A stretch of DNA of 64,000 bases from Gammaproteobacteria bacterium (GTDB lineage Bacteria; Gemmatimonadota; Gemmatimonadetes; Longimicrobiales; Gaopeijiaceae): the NCBI GenBank assembly GCA_028821195.1, contig JAPPHB010000015.1, positions 186,001 through 250,000 of the forward strand. Reading direction: 5' to 3'. Below, in pieces: positions 1 to 9,137 of the stretch. The notes beneath the pieces are model-generated. The model was not told the origin of the DNA. It saw nothing but the letters and a program-made list of their open reading frames with translations, and searched no databases. Made by a program: the position numbers and the translations under genes. Position 1 is the stretch's first letter, and the number at the start of each line of letters is the position of its first letter.

Positions 1-479
1 GCCAACCAACCCTCGTCCGTGTTCGATGGGAACGGCAGCCGACCGCGGAGCTTCGAGACCAGGATCGGAATCGCTCCCAGCCAGCGCAGCGGGGTCACGA
101 GCCCGACTCCGAGAACCACCGAAAGCGGGCCCGGACCGAAACGGCGGACGGCAAGCACGCAGGCGATGACCGTCAGGTAGGTGACGATCACTCCCGCAGC
201 CACGCCGACCGCCACCTGCCACGGTTGAACGATCGCCGCCGCAGCCTCCACGTCCCCCGCCCGCACGAGCCTGCCGAACTCCCCGGAACCGGACCAGCTG
301 GCAGAGCCGTACCGCAGGACCGGATCGGGGAATCGGAACGCGACGAACGCCGCGAAGTGCCCGAGTTCGTGTACCAGCACCGCGATGGGGAAGGCGATCG
401 CGCCGCCGGTGACGCTGGTCAGCCATTTGCCGGATCGTAGCCAACCTGTCGGATCGCTGGGGGCTGGTGGTGTCGTCAG
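1..479 (-). CDS. M50-like membrane zinc metalloprotease, partial (runs off the left edge)
   Basis: The minus strand stays open from about 479 to the left edge and encodes a membrane protein. The sequence GAIAFPIAVLVHELGHFAAF (near 350-410) contains HELGH, the HExxH zinc site of site-2-type (M50) proteases, set in a hydrophobic helix as usual for intramembrane proteases. Two further hydrophobic stretches follow (about 130-200 and 70-120). No ATG lies between the upstream in-frame stop (495-497) and the motif, so the start is unclear; CTG at 479, just after the stop of the neighbouring beta-propeller gene, is the best guess. Only the N-terminal 150 or so residues are visible, so the substrate and exact subfamily cannot be told. 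Confidence 0.6.
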   Translation of the reverse strand, partial: MTTPPAPSDPTGWLRSGKWLTSVTGGAIAFPIAVLVHELGHFAAFVAFRFPDPVLRYGSASWSGSGEFGRLVRAGDVEAAAAIVQPWQVAVGVAAGVIVTYLTVIACVLAVRRFGPGPLSVVLGVGLVTPLRWLGAIPILVSKLRGRLPFPSNTDEGWL

Positions 480-480
480 G

Positions 481-1650
481 TTACCGATTCTCCACTAGCG
501 CGTGCACCGCGACCCGCTGGACATCCACGTCATCCAGGGTTCGTACCAGCGCCCAATCCCGGCCGATGTCCAGCAGGAGCGTGCGGGGAGGCAGCACGAG
601 CGTACGGATCCATGTGCCATCCGCGGCGAAGGCGAACCACTCACTTGGCTCTCCCGGGCGAACGTAGTCGTGCACCCATAGTACGCCGTCGTCTCCGATC
701 ATGAGTCTGTCGTAAGCGGGAAAGACATCGGGCACGTTCTCGCTTTCCCATGCCCACCGGCGCTCGAAGCGTGCGCGCCAGTCGGGATTGCCGCCACGCC
801 GGTAGCTTCCCTCAAGCGCGTCACGGTATCGGTCGACATCCCTCTGTGTCACGTTCAGATCCGGCCCCTGCCAGCGGATCCGCCGAATCGTCTCGCCCGT
901 CCACCCAATCAGTTCCACCTCGTAGTTCTCGCTGCTTCCAAACCAGATGCCCTCGGTGGCCACAGCAATCGCTACGTTGTGCGCCCAGATGCTTCCGGGC
1001 ATGGCGTCCCCGGGTCCGAGGTATCTCCTCTCCGAGCCCTGGATCCGCTGGCGCACCGTGGTGGCGGCGGTGTCGCCCAACTCCACCCAGCCAAGAGTCA
1101 TCAACTCACGGTAGAGTTCTTCGGACGCGAGGCCCTCAATGGTTTGGTCGCTGTCTCCCGTGAAGCCCAGGCGCCCGTTCGGTGCGCACCCAAACCGCCG
1201 GATCGGCAGTCCGTTGTACAGGAGACGGTAGTCGTCGACGAGATCCCCTTCGTCGTTGAACACGGTGACCCGTGGGGTCCATATGTCGTAGACGACGATC
1301 CGGCCCGCGCTCACGCACCCGTGGACGATCTGGACATTCTCGAATTCCCCGGGACCTTCGCCTTCGCGGCCGCGGCTCCAAAGATGTTCACCGTCCGAGC
1401 CGAAACGCTGGATGCGGAAGTTCATCCGGTCGGACACTACCACGCTGCCATCGGCGAGCAGCGAACCAGCGTTGATCTCGCCGAAGAGGTATTCGTCAGG
1501 TCCGTCGAGCATCCCGACGGACAGCACTGGATCGGCCGACAGGCGCACTTCAGCGGCGGGTCGCGACTGAATGGACTGCGCGCCGATTAGTCGACTTCCG
1601 GTGGCCAGTGCCAGTGCCGGCAACGTGGCTGCCAGAACGAAAGACTTCAT
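481..1650 (-). CDS. exported six-bladed beta-propeller protein
   Basis: This encodes a 389-aa protein starting with MKSFVLAATLPALALATG, a signal peptide, so I chose the internal ATG at 1650 over a start 36 codons upstream that overlaps the neighbouring ATPase gene. The body holds NHL/6-bladed propeller repeats. GREGEGPGEFENV is the characteristic 'GEGPGEF' turn, preceded by DRMNFRIQRFGSDGEHLW (blade strand plus loop). Such proteins are abundant in Gemmatimonadota and are thought to sit in the periplasm or on the surface; their ligands are unknown. It lies downstream of the STAND-like ATPase gene and directly upstream of the M50-like protease gene (gap of a few bases), so the last two may be co-transcribed. 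A paralogue is encoded at 7426-8595. Confidence 0.8.
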   Translation of the reverse strand: MKSFVLAATLPALALATGSRLIGAQSIQSRPAAEVRLSADPVLSVGMLDGPDEYLFGEINAGSLLADGSVVVSDRMNFRIQRFGSDGEHLWSRGREGEGPGEFENVQIVHGCVSAGRIVVYDIWTPRVTVFNDEGDLVDDYRLLYNGLPIRRFGCAPNGRLGFTGDSDQTIEGLASEELYRELMTLGWVELGDTAATTVRQRIQGSERRYLGPGDAMPGSIWAHNVAIAVATEGIWFGSSENYEVELIGWTGETIRRIRWQGPDLNVTQRDVDRYRDALEGSYRRGGNPDWRARFERRWAWESENVPDVFPAYDRLMIGDDGVLWVHDYVRPGEPSEWFAFAADGTWIRTLVLPPRTLLLDIGRDWALVRTLDDVDVQRVAVHALVENR

Positions 1651-1754
1651 TGCGACGACTCCGCGTGCTCGGGAGACCCGGGAAGCTGCGAATGGTAAGG
1701 CGCAGGGGTCCGGGCCACAACTCGAACGCGCTGGACTTCCGAGACGCTTCCGAG

Positions 1755-3521
1755 TCACGTTGTCCCCATTCGCTCCGCGGCCTCGATGAACCGGTCACGG
1801 ATGTCGGCCGCGACCTCCTTGACCTGCCGCGGGGCACGAATCTGATTGCCTGCGCGTTCCTCGAGGGCGACGACGAGAGGCCAAAGGTCGGCGGACCTGC
1901 CGGTATCGTCGGCGAAGACAGCCAGCAGATCGCGGGGGGAGATTCCGGCTCCGACCAATGCCGGCACCAGGCGTAGCATTTCGTGTATCGTTGCTTCGTG
2001 GTCTGGCGGGGAGGCAGCGTAGGCGACCCGGAACTGCCGGATCGAGGCTGGATGTTCGGCTCGAACCGCCAAAGCCAGAGCCCTCGCGCCGGCGATGCGA
2101 CACTTTAGCCACGCGACCCAGGGCACTCCAAGGAACTCCTCGCTGTCGTTCGTCCAGTGGCGGGCGACGTCTTCCAGTTGGCGGCAACTATCGAGCGCTT
2201 CGTCGGCCAGACCGATCTGAGCCTGCGCCATGCACTTGTAGCTCAGGGCAACGGCCGTGTGCCGCCTGATTCCTCGACGAAGCACCTCCGATTCCGCTGC
2301 CTCGGCAGACAGCGGACCCGACAGCTTCCACAAGTCATCAACCGCGTAACAGGCCACCATGAAGCGGATCAGGTTCTCGACGACTGCCGCCTCGTCACGC
2401 TCCCGCCGCAGCTTGTAGTACATGCTGTACAGCGGTTCCGCGGCCGCGTATAGCCGCTTTCGGCCGCGGCCCTGCCGGACAACTGCACCCCGTTCGACCA
2501 GTCGCCCGAGCATGGTCGATGCCACGCGGATGTCGACACGAGCGCGCGCCGCCACTTCGCTTGCCGACGACGGCTGCCACAGGTCGATCACCGACACGTA
2601 CACGCGCCGCTCCGTCTTCGGCAGGACCTCGAGATGACCGCGAAAGTACTCGGTGTGGTCGTCGACTAGCGTCACCAATTCCGACATCAGTCGACGGATG
2701 GACCGATGCCGGGCGAATTTGGCGGCCATCACGAGGAGGCGCGGATTGCCGCCCGTGAGAATCTGGAGGGGTCTGACTCCTAACGGTGTCGCCGGCTTCC
2801 CGCTCACAACCTTCCACAGGCGACGACACTCCTCGGTGTCCAGCGCCTCCAAGCCGACGATGCGGAACATCTCAAAGAACGGTTCGTCTACCTCGTCCAG
2901 CTCGCGGAAGCGGCTGGTGGCGGAAGCGAGAAGGATGATCTGGGGCTCCGTTTGCAACACTTCGCGGAGTTGCCAGCCGAATTCGTCACGGGCATCGCGG
3001 CAGAGCGACTGGAGGTTCTCGACGATGAGGACGAGCCTCTTTCCCAACCGATCCACCGCATCGAACACGGCCGCGCGAGCCTGCGCTTCGGTGATCTGTT
3101 CGCGCCAGCGCGGTGCCAGCGCGGCTCGGGTCTCGTGAAGTTCTTGCGCCAGCGGGGCATTCCGCCCATCGACTTCGTTGGCGAGATGGAACATGGTTTC
3201 CAGCCAGAAGTCGGTGAGAGTGAATATCTCCGGGCTCTCCTCCATGAATCGGACGGGCAGTAGTGCGTCAGCGAAATCCGGGTTGCTGCGCAACTCCGCC
3301 GCGATTCGGGCCAGGAGCATCGTCTTTCCCCGGCCACGAGGACCGAACACGAGAATGTGCTGGCAAGAGGGGGAATCGATATTGCCCCGTAGCTCATCCA
3401 GCACCAGATTCAGTTCGTGACCGCGGACCACGAACTGCTCCCTGATCTCCTCATCCGACTGGAGCAGTCCGGGATTGAATTTGCGGATTATAGGGCCAGC
3501 TTCAGTCCTCATCATGCTCAA
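1755..3521 (-). CDS. STAND/AAA-type ATPase with winged helix and helical repeat tail
   Basis: This encodes 588 aa. The P-loop GPRGRGKTMLLARI (about residues 60-73) and the Walker-B-like KRLVLIVENL (about 160-170) mark an AAA/STAND ATPase. A sensor-like strand IILLASATSRF follows. Residues about 305-375 form a winged helix (SSASEVAARARVDIRVASTM, then LVERGAVVRQGRGRKRLY), and the last 200 residues look like TPR-type helices. The layout resembles the 'archaeal ATPase / MalT-like' STAND proteins, which sense ligands or act in toxin-like or defence roles; the real role is unknown. The 5' flank carries a palindromic repeat (3631-3664) that recurs at 8797-8830. The gene stands alone in a zone of accessory genes. 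Confidence 0.7.
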   Translation of the reverse strand: MSMMRTEAGPIIRKFNPGLLQSDEEIREQFVVRGHELNLVLDELRGNIDSPSCQHILVFGPRGRGKTMLLARIAAELRSNPDFADALLPVRFMEESPEIFTLTDFWLETMFHLANEVDGRNAPLAQELHETRAALAPRWREQITEAQARAAVFDAVDRLGKRLVLIVENLQSLCRDARDEFGWQLREVLQTEPQIILLASATSRFRELDEVDEPFFEMFRIVGLEALDTEECRRLWKVVSGKPATPLGVRPLQILTGGNPRLLVMAAKFARHRSIRRLMSELVTLVDDHTEYFRGHLEVLPKTERRVYVSVIDLWQPSSASEVAARARVDIRVASTMLGRLVERGAVVRQGRGRKRLYAAAEPLYSMYYKLRRERDEAAVVENLIRFMVACYAVDDLWKLSGPLSAEAAESEVLRRGIRRHTAVALSYKCMAQAQIGLADEALDSCRQLEDVARHWTNDSEEFLGVPWVAWLKCRIAGARALALAVRAEHPASIRQFRVAYAASPPDHEATIHEMLRLVPALVGAGISPRDLLAVFADDTGRSADLWPLVVALEERAGNQIRAPRQVKEVAADIRDRFIEAAERMGTT

Positions 3522-3630
3522 CGCACGCTTGCTTCCTCACGGCACCGACCTTCGAGCGCAGATACGGCTCCTTCGCGATGGTCGCCACCGCGTCCTCGGC
3601 ACAGGTCGAACATCTCTCGTTCACAAGAGA

Positions 3631-3664
3631 ATACACAACGGTTTCGTTGTCAACGGAGTTGTTG
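3631..3664. repeat. palindromic repeat, copy 1 (upstream of the STAND ATPase gene)
   Basis: The 34-bp stretch begins ATACACAACGGTTTCGTTG. It contains two adjacent imperfect palindromes of the form CAACG...CGTTG, with a third half-site (GTTGTGT) just outside. A copy at 8797-8830 matches 29 of 34 bases by my count. Both copies lie in gene-free DNA within about 150 bp of an accessory gene start. It could be an operator for a small repressor or the edge of a mobile segment; I cannot tell which. Confidence 0.5.
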
Positions 3665-3756
3665 TGTAATCTGGAAGGCGCTGCGGGGCGCGCTAGCCAG
3701 CACCCCTGATCGGCGCCTTGCCGGAGAGCAGGCACGTCTTGCTGAGCACACCCCTG

Positions 3757-4461
3757 TCATGTCCGCTTCCAGATTGCCTCCCACTGGACCCAGCGGCCCT
3801 CTTCCGGGGGCGTGCGCACCGCAACGTCCTCACGAGGTTCAGCCAGGAGAGCAAAACCATCGCGGGTCAAGGCCAGTAGTTCGTCGCGCGCGTAGAAGTG
3901 GACGGGGAGACCGCGCTTGGGACCGGCTTCGTACAAGACCGTGAACCCGCCAAGTTCATTCCGTTCGATGACGGTGTGCGGCCACCGCACCTGAGTCGAC
4001 GCGGCATTGACGCGAAGGAAGAAGAGGCCACCGAGGGACAGCAGCGACCTGACTCGGGAAAAGTACTTGGACACGTCGGCAGCTACGCCATGCTGAAGCA
4101 CCTGAATGGCGATCACGTAGCCGAAGCGGTGCTGGCTGGCGAACTCCCGGAAGTCGGCGCAGATCAGTCGCGCGGGCTTCGCAGACTCTCGGGCGGCTAG
4201 CTGGCGAAGCGCTTCGACCGAAAGATCGAGACCGAAGAGCCGCAGTCCCGACCTCGCGAGCGGAAGGTAGTTGCGACCGTTTCCGCACCCTATATAGAGC
4301 CCCTTACTCTCGGCGAGCGAGCTGGCGCGCAGCGTGGCGAGGATCTCTTCCGTGAAGGGGAGGGGAGGGTCGTCGGCGTATCGGCCCTCGCGATACTCCG
4401 TGTCCCAGCGAGCCGAGACCAGAGATCGATTCGTCTTGATCGTGGTCACCCGAGGCGGCAA
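3757..4461 (-). CDS. class I SAM-dependent methyltransferase
   Basis: This encodes 234 aa. Motif I is GLYIGCGNGRNYLPLARSG (about residues 55-73). Motif II is the acidic LRLFGLDLS, and ICADFREFA and YVIAIQVLQHG follow, giving the Rossmann-like order of class I methyltransferases of the TehB/Methyltransf_25 type. The substrate is unknown. The start is TTG at 4461 or GTG at 4449; neither has a clear ribosome site. The gene begins 5 bp after the DUF4351-like gene on the same strand, so the two are probably co-transcribed. The C-terminal WVQWEAIWKRT is typical of small-molecule methyltransferases. Confidence 0.75.
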   Translation of the reverse strand: MPPRVTTIKTNRSLVSARWDTEYREGRYADDPPLPFTEEILATLRASSLAESKGLYIGCGNGRNYLPLARSGLRLFGLDLSVEALRQLAARESAKPARLICADFREFASQHRFGYVIAIQVLQHGVAADVSKYFSRVRSLLSLGGLFFLRVNAASTQVRWPHTVIERNELGGFTVLYEAGPKRGLPVHFYARDELLALTRDGFALLAEPREDVAVRTPPEEGRWVQWEAIWKRT

Positions 4462-4466
4462 TTGGC

Positions 4467-5111
4467 TCAGGCCGCCCGCACCCGCTCGATGAACTCTTCG
4501 CCGGTACGGCAGTCGATCAGGGCGTCGCTCACGTTGCCGATGTCTTCAGGGCCGGACATCTCCGTAAGCAGCCTGGACAAACGCCCGGCCGTCTCCTCGC
4601 CGAATCTGCGAGTTGCCAGCCGGCGCAGAACCCGCCCGGCGCCCTCCTGCGCTCCCCGCTCGGACAACTCATCCATGCCGCGCTGAAACGTGTCCACCAG
4701 CTCCGCCATCGTTTCCGGATCTTCCTTGAGCCAGTAGCACGCCCAGATGGTCCTGCCTCTGACCATTCCCCATTCGCTGCGGACCGGTCCGGGAACGGCA
4801 GTGGAGCCGACTGGGAGGGCGCGCGCGTCCGCATCCCGGAATTGCACCCACTCGATGAACTCTTCGCCGGTTCCGCATTTCAGTAGCGCGTCGGTGACCC
4901 AGTCGACGTCGTCCAGGCTGTTCAGGTCATCAAGCGGTTCGTACAACCGGCGCGCCGTATCGTCGCCGAACTTCCGGGCGATCTGTCGTCGCAGGAGCAG
5001 CACCTGCCCCTCCTGCCGCCCCTGTAGGACTCCCACTTGAAGTCCTTGGATCTTCCCGGCCCGGATCAGTTCGTCCAGTTGGCGCTCAAACCTTTCTGCT
5101 ATCTCAGACAT
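4467..5111 (-). CDS. tandem DUF4351-like module protein (Rpn-type nuclease tail without the nuclease)
   Basis: This encodes 214 aa from ATG 5111, with GGGAG 7 nt upstream; a TTG 18 bp further up is the alternative. It contains two copies of a helical module. Copy one is LLLRRQIARKFGDDTARRL...VTDALLKCGTGEEFIEWV; copy two is VLRRLATRRFGEETAGRL...VSDALIDCRTGEEFIERV. The pattern (R-Q/L-A-x-R-F-G, then a leucine-rich stretch, then ALLxxxxxEEF) resembles the DUF4351 tail of Rpn/YhgA-like PD-(D/E)XK recombination-promoting nucleases. The N-terminal nuclease domain is missing, so this is either a stand-alone partner or a decayed gene. Fossil copies of the same module occur at 5137-5593, 14096-14123 and 14704-14842. 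Confidence 0.5.
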   Translation of the reverse strand: MSEIAERFERQLDELIRAGKIQGLQVGVLQGRQEGQVLLLRRQIARKFGDDTARRLYEPLDDLNSLDDVDWVTDALLKCGTGEEFIEWVQFRDADARALPVGSTAVPGPVRSEWGMVRGRTIWACYWLKEDPETMAELVDTFQRGMDELSERGAQEGAGRVLRRLATRRFGEETAGRLSRLLTEMSGPEDIGNVSDALIDCRTGEEFIERVRAA

Positions 5112-5136
5112 GGCCTTCTCCCGGCTCAATCGTCGG

Positions 5137-5593
5137 TTAGATGATCTCGTGCTCGCGCCGGCGCGCCTGGCTGGCCCAGGTCGCCCGCACCCGCTCGATC
5201 AACTCCTCGCCGGTGCTGCAATCCAGCAGCGCGTCGCTCACCCTGTCGATGTCTTCGGGTTCGGACAACTCCGCAAGCAGCCCGGCCAGACGTCCGGCCG
5301 TCTGCTCGTCGAATCTGCGGGTCGCCAGTCGGCGCAGAACCCGCCGGGCGCTCTCCCGCGCTCCCCGGTCGAACAACTCATCCAGACTGCGCTCGAATTT
5401 GCCCACCACCACCTCCCCACGTTCTCGGTTTGCCTGATCCAATAGCACGCCCGGATCGTCCCGCCTTCGACCATTCCCCATTCGCTGCGGATGGTTCCGG
5501 GAACACAGTGGAGCCGATGGGGAAGGCGCGCGCGTCCGCATCCCGGAAGCGCCGCGCTCGGCCTCGACGTCTCGACAAGACCCGCGCGATCAA
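5137..5593 (-). pseudogene. decayed second copy of the DUF4351-like gene
   Basis: Three overlapping minus-strand frames together rebuild the neighbouring protein: FRDADARAFPIGSTVFPEP in one frame (about 5500-5560), GTIRACYWIRQ in a second (about 5435-5470), and VLRRLATRRFDEQTAGRLAG...ALLDCSTGEELIERV in a third (5137-5360). At least two frameshifts are needed, and the N-terminal module is absent. It lies directly upstream of the intact copy in the same orientation, so it looks like a tandem duplication that has decayed. Confidence 0.6.
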
Positions 5594-5674
5594 GCAGGGT
5601 TATGATGCAGCAGTTCCTCGCCGGTTCCAGCCGGCTGCCATCCCAATTGCATCGGTCGAGGCGGAGACGGACCC

Positions 5675-7477
5675 GTGACCCCGATTCGCATCTTCATCAG
5701 CAGCGTCCAGCGAGAGTTCACGCTTGAGCGGGAGCGCTTGCGCGACTACTTGCGCGGTGATCCCCTCATGCGGCGCTTCTTCGAGGTCTTTCTCTTTGAG
5801 GAAGTACCGGCGTCCGACCAGCGGCCCGACCGGGTGTACCTGGACGAGGTCGACCGGTGCGACATCTACGTGGGGCTGCTTGGGCGCGACTACGGCAGCA
5901 TGGATTCCGAGGGGATTTCGCCCACGGAGCACGAATTCGAGCGTGCCACGGAGTTGGATAAGCATCGGCTGATCTTCGTGAAGGGAGCGGATGGGAGCGG
6001 CCGTCATCCAAAGATGGAAGCGCTGATCGCGAGGGCGCAGGCCGGATTGGTGCGACGACGGTTCTCCACACCGGCGGAGCTCATCGCCGGCGTCTACGCC
6101 TCGCTCGTACAGTACCTCGAAGCGAAGGAACTCCTGCGTTTCGGGCCGTTTGACGCCGCACCCTGCTCGGGGGCCACGCTCGATGATCTGGATTTTGAGG
6201 ACATGTACCGGTTCATCCGCATCGCACGCAGGGCCCGGCAATTTCCGCTGCCAGCGGAGACGCCGCCGGAAGATCTGCTCAGGCATCTGAACCTGCTGAA
6301 CAGGGGCCGGCTGACCAACGCCGCAATGCTGCTCTTCGGGCAGGTTCCGCAACGCTTCCTGATCTCCTCCGAAATCAAGTGCGCGCACTTCCATGGGACG
6401 GAGGTGGCCAAGCCAATTCCCTCCTACCAGGTCTACAAGGGGACGGTGTTTGCGCTCGTGGACCAGGCGGTGGACTTCGTCATGAGCAAGATCGCGCTGT
6501 CGGTGGGCACCAGAGCGGAGAGCGTGCAAGTGCCCGTCAAGTACGAGATCCCGAAGGAGGTGGTGACCGAGGCGATCGTGAACGCGGTCGCGCACCGGGA
6601 CTACACGGACAGCAGCAGCGTTCAGGTCATGCTCTTCGCGGATCGCCTGGAAGTCATGAACTCCGGCCGGTTGCCGCCTGCGCTGACCGTCGAGAAGCTG
6701 CGCGTATCGCACCAGTCCCTCCCGGGCAATCCGCTGCTGGCGGAGTCGATGTACCTGCTGCAGTACATCGAGAGGATGGGGACCGGGACCGTGGACATGA
6801 TTCGGCGATGCGCCGAGGCGGGTCTGCCCGAGCCGGAGTTCGAGGTAGGTGCCGGTTTTCTGATCAGGATCTGGCGGGCTGGAGCTACCAGAAAACCGCC
6901 AGAAAAGAAGGGGTCCAGCCAGAACCTGGCGAACCGAATCCTCACATTCCTGCGGGAGCATCCGTCCGCCAGCCGCCGCGACATCACTGGAGCACTTGAA
7001 GGTACCACCGAATGGAGCGTCCGGTATCAGTTGGATAAACTCAAGGAATCAGGTAAGTTACGTCGCATTGGGCCAGACAGGGGAGGACGCTGGCTGGTTG
7101 TCGATGGTCCCGACGCGGATCCCAGGGAGGAGCCCGATGACTCTTCCGGGGACCATCCGGACGCAAGGGAGATCCAGCCCGTAGTCAGCCAGAAAACCGC
7201 CAGAAAAGCACCAGAAAACCGCCAGAAGACCGCCAGAAGCGAAGGCCAATCGCCGGAACCCCAGTCCCTTTCTGACCGCATCCTGGCTCTCCTTCGTCAG
7301 AATCCGTCTGCGGGCCGACGCGAAATCGCCGCCACGCTCGGCACCACGCGATCCATCGTCCGGTATCGGCTGGACAAGTTGCGCGCGGCCGGGAGGATCG
7401 AGCGAGTAGGTCCCGACAAGGGCGGCTACTGGAGGGTGCTGGGCGAATCTGCTGCTGAGCCCGACGCTAGGTCTTGA
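5675..7477 (+). CDS. DUF4062 + RecG-C-like HATPase regulator with two winged helices
   Basis: This encodes 600 aa from GTG 5675. Residues about 4-90 are DUF4062 (IRIFISSVQREFTLERERL, RCDIYVGLLGRDYGSMDSEG), a TIR/deoxyribosyltransferase-like fold. Residues about 160-405 match the HATPase_c_4 / 'RecG C-terminal-like' ATP-binding region (IPKEVVTEAIVNAVAHRDY, then ERMGTGTVDMIRRC). The tail holds two near-identical winged helices (SASRRDITGALEGT...VRYQLDKLKESGKL near 430-470 and SAGRREIAATLGTT...VRYRLDKLRAAGRI near 545-590). A linker rich in QKTARK repeats joins them. The role is not known. Proteins of this build occur in accessory and defence regions and probably combine nucleotide sensing with DNA binding. 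It converges with the beta-propeller gene and overlaps its 3' end by 52 bp. Confidence 0.75.
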   Translation: MTPIRIFISSVQREFTLERERLRDYLRGDPLMRRFFEVFLFEEVPASDQRPDRVYLDEVDRCDIYVGLLGRDYGSMDSEGISPTEHEFERATELDKHRLIFVKGADGSGRHPKMEALIARAQAGLVRRRFSTPAELIAGVYASLVQYLEAKELLRFGPFDAAPCSGATLDDLDFEDMYRFIRIARRARQFPLPAETPPEDLLRHLNLLNRGRLTNAAMLLFGQVPQRFLISSEIKCAHFHGTEVAKPIPSYQVYKGTVFALVDQAVDFVMSKIALSVGTRAESVQVPVKYEIPKEVVTEAIVNAVAHRDYTDSSSVQVMLFADRLEVMNSGRLPPALTVEKLRVSHQSLPGNPLLAESMYLLQYIERMGTGTVDMIRRCAEAGLPEPEFEVGAGFLIRIWRAGATRKPPEKKGSSQNLANRILTFLREHPSASRRDITGALEGTTEWSVRYQLDKLKESGKLRRIGPDRGGRWLVVDGPDADPREEPDDSSGDHPDAREIQPVVSQKTARKAPENRQKTARSEGQSPEPQSLSDRILALLRQNPSAGRREIAATLGTTRSIVRYRLDKLRAAGRIERVGPDKGGYWRVLGESAAEPDARS

Positions 7478-8595
7478 GGCCGAGGCCCTCGGGTGCTGCC
7501 CCATCCGGCTCGAAATCTCGAAACTCGTGTCTCATCTACCGACTCGCCGCCAAGAAAGAACAGCGTTTCGTCATCGCCCCCGACCAGGCGGCCCGGAACC
7601 GCAGTGTAGACGTTCCGCAGATTCAGATCGGCATCATACTCGGCAAGCAACGACACGCCGTTTTCTCCCGAACTCCTGTACTGTCTGTACACACTGCCCC
7701 CGACGTACGCGGCGCCGATGGTCATTGTCGCTCGTTCGATCCATTCGCGCGTTGCCTGATCCATGGCAACCGGCTCGTCGCGCGGCAGCAACTGCGACCA
7801 CTGAGGCGGCTCCGACGCCTGCGTGCAGATGTGAGCGCCGGTCTCGGAGAACAGATGAACGGCGGGTGTCACATCGAGCCCCAGGGCCAGTGAGCCGCCC
7901 GGTAGGGAGACCCCCCAAACACCATCGACGATCATCCGGGTATCGAAGAGGAGTTGGTCGGCGGGAAGGAACGATTCCGAGCTGGTTCCGTCAAGGGAAT
8001 AGATCCTGGCCATGTCATTCCCATCCCCCGGCGTGGTGACCATGCCTCCGATGAGAAAGGCGGATTCATCAATGGCCACCACAGTTCTCGGGTCCAGTTG
8101 GTCGCGAAGCGGGAACGTACTCAGGACCTCGCCCGTCGTGTCGAAGAGCGTCGCGAGCACTCTGCCGGCATCAAGGGTCAGGATCCGGTCGTCCGACAGG
8201 AAGACGGCACCCATGAGAGCCGTGAACTCGCCAGGACCCTCGCCCTCACCCCCGATCACCTGGACGATACGCCCTTCGCTGTCGGCAACCTTCAGGTTGA
8301 GACTGCGGCTGTCTGTCAGAAGGAGTTGGCCGGACGGCGAAACACTCAGCGTCCTGATGGACAGCACGGCGGTGGGGCCGGTAGCGCCGAACACCAGAGG
8401 CTCAAGCTGGGTGAACGCGCCTGCGAAGTTCCGTGTGGCGATGTCTGCAGGATGGGGACCGCATTGCAGGCCGGTCGCGGTTTGCGGCTCCTGGTCGCAG
8501 TTGAACGAGAGTAACGCGGCAACCAGCAGCGACAAGGGCTTGGCCCGGGCGTAGCCACGGGATTCCGGGTCGATCATGGTTTGTTGAGTCCTCAT
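7426..8595 (-). CDS. beta-propeller lipoprotein
   Basis: This encodes 389 aa from ATG 8595; a second ATG at 8577 is also possible. The N-terminus PLSLLVAALLSFNCDQE ends in a lipobox-like LSFNC, so the protein is probably anchored as a lipoprotein. The blade motif GGEGEGPGEFTALMGAVFLS matches the 'GEGPGEF' turn of six-bladed propellers and of the paralogue at 481-1650. Reading further upstream to 8802 adds 69 codons with no signal sequence, so I rejected that start. The last 17 codons overlap the convergent DUF4062 gene. The ligand is unknown. Confidence 0.75.
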   Translation of the reverse strand: MRTQQTMIDPESRGYARAKPLSLLVAALLSFNCDQEPQTATGLQCGPHPADIATRNFAGAFTQLEPLVFGATGPTAVLSIRTLSVSPSGQLLLTDSRSLNLKVADSEGRIVQVIGGEGEGPGEFTALMGAVFLSDDRILTLDAGRVLATLFDTTGEVLSTFPLRDQLDPRTVVAIDESAFLIGGMVTTPGDGNDMARIYSLDGTSSESFLPADQLLFDTRMIVDGVWGVSLPGGSLALGLDVTPAVHLFSETGAHICTQASEPPQWSQLLPRDEPVAMDQATREWIERATMTIGAAYVGGSVYRQYRSSGENGVSLLAEYDADLNLRNVYTAVPGRLVGGDDETLFFLGGESVDETRVSRFRAGWGSTRGPRPQDLASGSAADSPSTLQ

Positions 8596-8796
8596 GGTTG
8601 GAAGCGGACCGATGTCTTCGACCAAGGCAATTCCTTTGATGCCGCTCGCCGCCCCATCGGTTGCCCAGACGTTGCACTGCGCAAGATGGCCGCGTTTCTC
8701 GACCGGGACTTCCGAAGGATCGAAACCTACCTGAAGGGCATGGCCTTCGATCCGGGTGCCGCGACATAGAGAGAACGGCGTGAGGTCAACTGGAGC

Positions 8797-8830
8797 ATAC
8801 ACAACGGATTTGTTGGCAACGGATCTGTTG
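8797..8830. repeat. palindromic repeat, copy 2
   Basis: This matches the repeat at 3631-3664 at about 29 of 34 positions (ATACACAACGGATTTGTTGG at its start). It sits between the beta-propeller lipoprotein gene and the remnant of a DUF4062 gene. Confidence 0.5.
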
Positions 8831-8844
8831 GGATCGTCGGCCCG

Positions 8845-8960
8845 TTGACGGCGACCCTCTCTGCCGTCGGGGACACGCTCCGCCTGACGCCCCGCGACAT
8901 CTACGTCGGGTTGTTCGGGCGGAACTACGGCAGTGAGGATGCCGGGCCGGCGCGCATGAA
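8845..8960 (+). pseudogene. fragment of a DUF4062 domain
   Basis: In the + frame the sequence RDIYVGLFGRNYGSEDAG (about 8894-8947) matches CDIYVGLLGRDYGSMDSEG of the intact DUF4062 protein at 5675-7477. Nothing recognisable precedes or follows it before the membrane protein gene at 9138. Together with the winged-helix remnant at 9897-10053 it looks like the two ends of a decayed paralogue. The 542 bp between 8596 and 9137 hold only this remnant and the palindromic repeat. Confidence 0.55.
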
Positions 8961-9137
8961 TCTACGGCCGCTGACGACCCAACCACCCGGAAACAAGGAA
9001 AGAGTCTCCTTGGCATCAAACAAGAGTAATACCGTGCCGGTTGGCACGGTTTGCCGTTCCCGCCGGTAGGACAACTGACAGCCAGCAACGGGCCGGAACG
9101 TCGACCCAACCGACGGTGGCCGAACGGGAGGTGTGCG

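Noticed and set aside
3502..3735. 77-codon minus frame containing the palindromic repeat
   Set aside because: The palindrome lies within it and there is no family match; more likely a leader region than a gene.
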